Shown piece by piece: positions 33,096 through 34,599 of a stretch of 34,599 nt of DNA (the first letter of the stretch is position 1; the number at the start of each line of letters is the position of its first letter). The position numbers and the translations under genes are program-made. The notes beneath the pieces are model-generated. The model saw only the letters and a program-made list of their open reading frames with translations. It was not told where the DNA came from and made no database searches. This stretch comes from an uncultured Muribaculaceae bacterium (GTDB lineage: Bacteria > Bacteroidota > Bacteroidia > Bacteroidales > Muribaculaceae): the NCBI GenBank assembly GCA_910584665.1, contig CAJUBL010000031.1, positions 1 to 34,599 on the forward strand, given 5' to 3'.

Positions 33096-34570
33096 TTGTG
33101 TATGTATATTCCTTTTTCGGTCGGACATTCTTTAAGCTTCATACCCTGGAGGTTGTACCACGACTCGTCGGTAACGGTCTTGTCCGAAATGACATCATCC
33201 ACCCCGGTGTTCGTGTTGACAACAGCAAGAGCGCCGTTGCTTGTGCCGGCCGTGCGAGTGTCACCGAGCTGGTCAACAGCACAGTCGACACTGAAATTCC
33301 AGGACTCAGCCGCAACGATCGATGCGATATCGTCGGCGGCCATACCCTCCTTGAACTTTACAGGTGTCAGAGTTCCATCCTCAGCAAGTACATTGGAGCC
33401 GAAAACAGTCTGATAATTGTTCGCGGCACTGATATCGTCGGTCTCTGCTTTCGAATATCCGTCAGCGACATTACCTATAAGGTTGTTGCCCTGAAAAATG
33501 TAATCTGAGGTCGAGGTAGCTCCGCTTATAGCCGGTGCATCTTCGCTGGAGACTATGATCGAATTGGCGACTTTCAGCATCGCTACCGTTTTGGTAAATA
33601 TCTGCTCACCTCCGGTCGAGATATTACCCGCAATCGTCGACGATACGATATTCAACGCATTATCATAGTTACCTTTGTCATTCATGTATATGGCACCACC
33701 TTCCGGTGCCTCGTTCCCGATGATTGTGGAGTTGATTATATTTACAACCTGAGCATTACGGCCATAGATCGCACCGCCACAGTTCGATGATTTGTTGCCT
33801 GAGAACATACAGCGGTCAACTACTAATTTTGACATCTTTGACCAATTGCCTTCCGTATTGTAATATACTTTGATAGCGCCTCCGTCAGTACCTTCGTTTC
33901 CTGTAAACGAGCAGTCCCGTACCAGACAGTTGACTTTGTTCAGAGACAGAGCTCCGGCCATGGCATTTCCTCCGGTCCCCTGGCAGATATTGTTACGGAA
34001 GTTACAGCCTGTGATCTCGACATGTCCGCTGAACCATATATATATTGCCGATGGACGGCCTGGTTGCCAGTTTGTGTCATCGTTTTTCCACTCACCTTTG
34101 GTTATGAAATTCTCGAAATCGATATTATCAATATAGACAGCACGGTTCGTGACATTGGTACTGTTAAGCTCGGTGTTGTCGCATATAAACAGAGCACCGT
34201 TGGTACGCCCCTGATTCACGCCGTCAAATACCGTACGGCCCGATTCGGCCGGCAGACCTGTTGACGGATCGTAACCTCCCTTGAATGTCACACCCGACCG
34301 GCAGATGAACACTGTCTGGTTGAATGTATATTTTCCTGTCGAGAAGAAATAAGTCTCTCCGGTATGGGCATCGTTGACCTCGGTCTTGGGAATATCACCG
34401 TTAGCCTTAAAATAGAACTTCATGTGAGCATAATACTCCGGCAGTCCCATGGCGTTCTCCCAGGTAGAACCATCTTTCGTTCCGTTACCCTCGGGGGTGA
34501 TAAAGAAATCGGTTGCAAGCATAGAGCAAGGTCTCATGCTTGCTCCGAACAGGAGTAAATGTTTAATCAT
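33071..34570 (-). CDS. Secreted right-handed beta-helix protein with C-terminal sorting-like tail
   Basis: 499-residue predicted exported protein. Residues about 100-400 hold parallel beta-helix repeats of the Pmp/pectate-lyase-like type: VEITGCNFRNNICQGTGG, VRDCSFTGNEGTDGGAIKVY, VDRCMFSGNKSSNCGGAIYG, IINSTIIGNEAPEGGAIYMN, with GGAI and N-x-x-G spacing. The last 30 residues (WYNLQGMKLK, then KGIYIHKGKKVLVL) resemble the C-terminal tail found on many secreted Bacteroidales proteins and type IX-like cargo. The N-terminus MIKHLLLFGASMRPCSMLAT is a weak signal peptide because Arg and Pro interrupt the hydrophobic core. It might be an adhesin or a polysaccharide-binding or lyase-like protein; no catalytic residues can be named. 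It precedes the sigma gene on the same strand but may be independent. Confidence 0.7.
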   Translation of the reverse strand: MIKHLLLFGASMRPCSMLATDFFITPEGNGTKDGSTWENAMGLPEYYAHMKFYFKANGDIPKTEVNDAHTGETYFFSTGKYTFNQTVFICRSGVTFKGGYDPSTGLPAESGRTVFDGVNQGRTNGALFICDNTELNSTNVTNRAVYIDNIDFENFITKGEWKNDDTNWQPGRPSAIYIWFSGHVEITGCNFRNNICQGTGGNAMAGALSLNKVNCLVRDCSFTGNEGTDGGAIKVYYNTEGNWSKMSKLVVDRCMFSGNKSSNCGGAIYGRNAQVVNIINSTIIGNEAPEGGAIYMNDKGNYDNALNIVSSTIAGNISTGGEQIFTKTVAMLKVANSIIVSSEDAPAISGATSTSDYIFQGNNLIGNVADGYSKAETDDISAANNYQTVFGSNVLAEDGTLTPVKFKEGMAADDIASIVAAESWNFSVDCAVDQLGDTRTAGTSNGALAVVNTNTGVDDVISDKTVTDESWYNLQGMKLKECPTEKGIYIHKGKKVLVL

Positions 34571-34599
34571 CGGTAATATATTAAAGATTTTAAATAATT

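Noticed and set aside
1..34599. tRNA or rRNA genes, transposases, integrases, restriction or defence genes
   Set aside because: Intergenic gaps were read for cloverleaf-like or conserved RNA segments and coding regions for such families; none was found.

Overview
The window reads as chromosomal DNA from a gut-type Bacteroidales bacterium, most likely Muribaculaceae (inference). Direct support: tandem SusC/SusD outer-membrane pairs, an ECF sigma/FecR pair feeding a SusC with an STN domain, lipoproteins with acidic residues after the lipobox cysteine, Bacteroidota -7 boxes (TAnnTTTG) instead of E. coli promoters, few Shine-Dalgarno sequences, and a base composition near 50% GC that falls sharply in the intergenic gaps. 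No rRNA, tRNA, CRISPR array, transposase or integrase is visible.

Layout. (1) 1-4625, minus strand: hexuronate operon (MFS hexuronate transporter, uxaC, uxuA, and an SDR-type putative fructuronate reductase cut by the window start), with a near-perfect Bacteroidota promoter at 4658-4688. (2) 4772-7272, plus: a DUF6056 membrane protein translationally coupled to a GtrB/DPM1-like glycosyltransferase. (3) 7467-9828, plus: acpP, fabF and queC, separated by large hairpins. (4) 9986-15601, minus: a GldA-like ABC ATPase followed by two tandem paralogues, each a GldF-type permease fused to a GldG-type extracytoplasmic domain. Stacked inverted repeats lie at the 3' end, and related copies of a ~25-base element lie at both ends. 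(5) 15713-22921, minus: SusC, SusD, a DUF4843 lipoprotein and a PKD-like lipoprotein, with no enzyme. A C9/G9 homopolymer sits where the -33 box of the SusC promoter is expected. (6) 22922-23604: a 683-base non-coding gap holding an AT-rich leader and a complex direct/inverted repeat cluster. (7) 23605-32995, minus: a complete ECF sigma-FecR-SusC(STN)-SusD-SusE locus ending in a DUF4832-type, probably TIM-barrel, lipoprotein. (8) 33071-34570, minus: a right-handed beta-helix protein with a C-terminal tail resembling a secretion or sorting signal.

How the genes work together. The hexuronate operon converts glucuronate or galacturonate towards 2-keto-3-deoxygluconate and could process uronic acids released from glycans. 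The ECF/FecR locus is a self-contained surface nutrient-uptake system in which binding by the STN-bearing SusC would release the sigma factor. Its only candidate enzyme is the DUF4832 protein. The DUF4843/PKD-like locus is a separate import system with no sigma/anti-sigma pair and an N-terminally simpler SusC. acpP and fabF are housekeeping fatty-acid synthesis and queC is queuosine precursor synthesis. All functional statements come from reading family motifs by eye. No database search was run.
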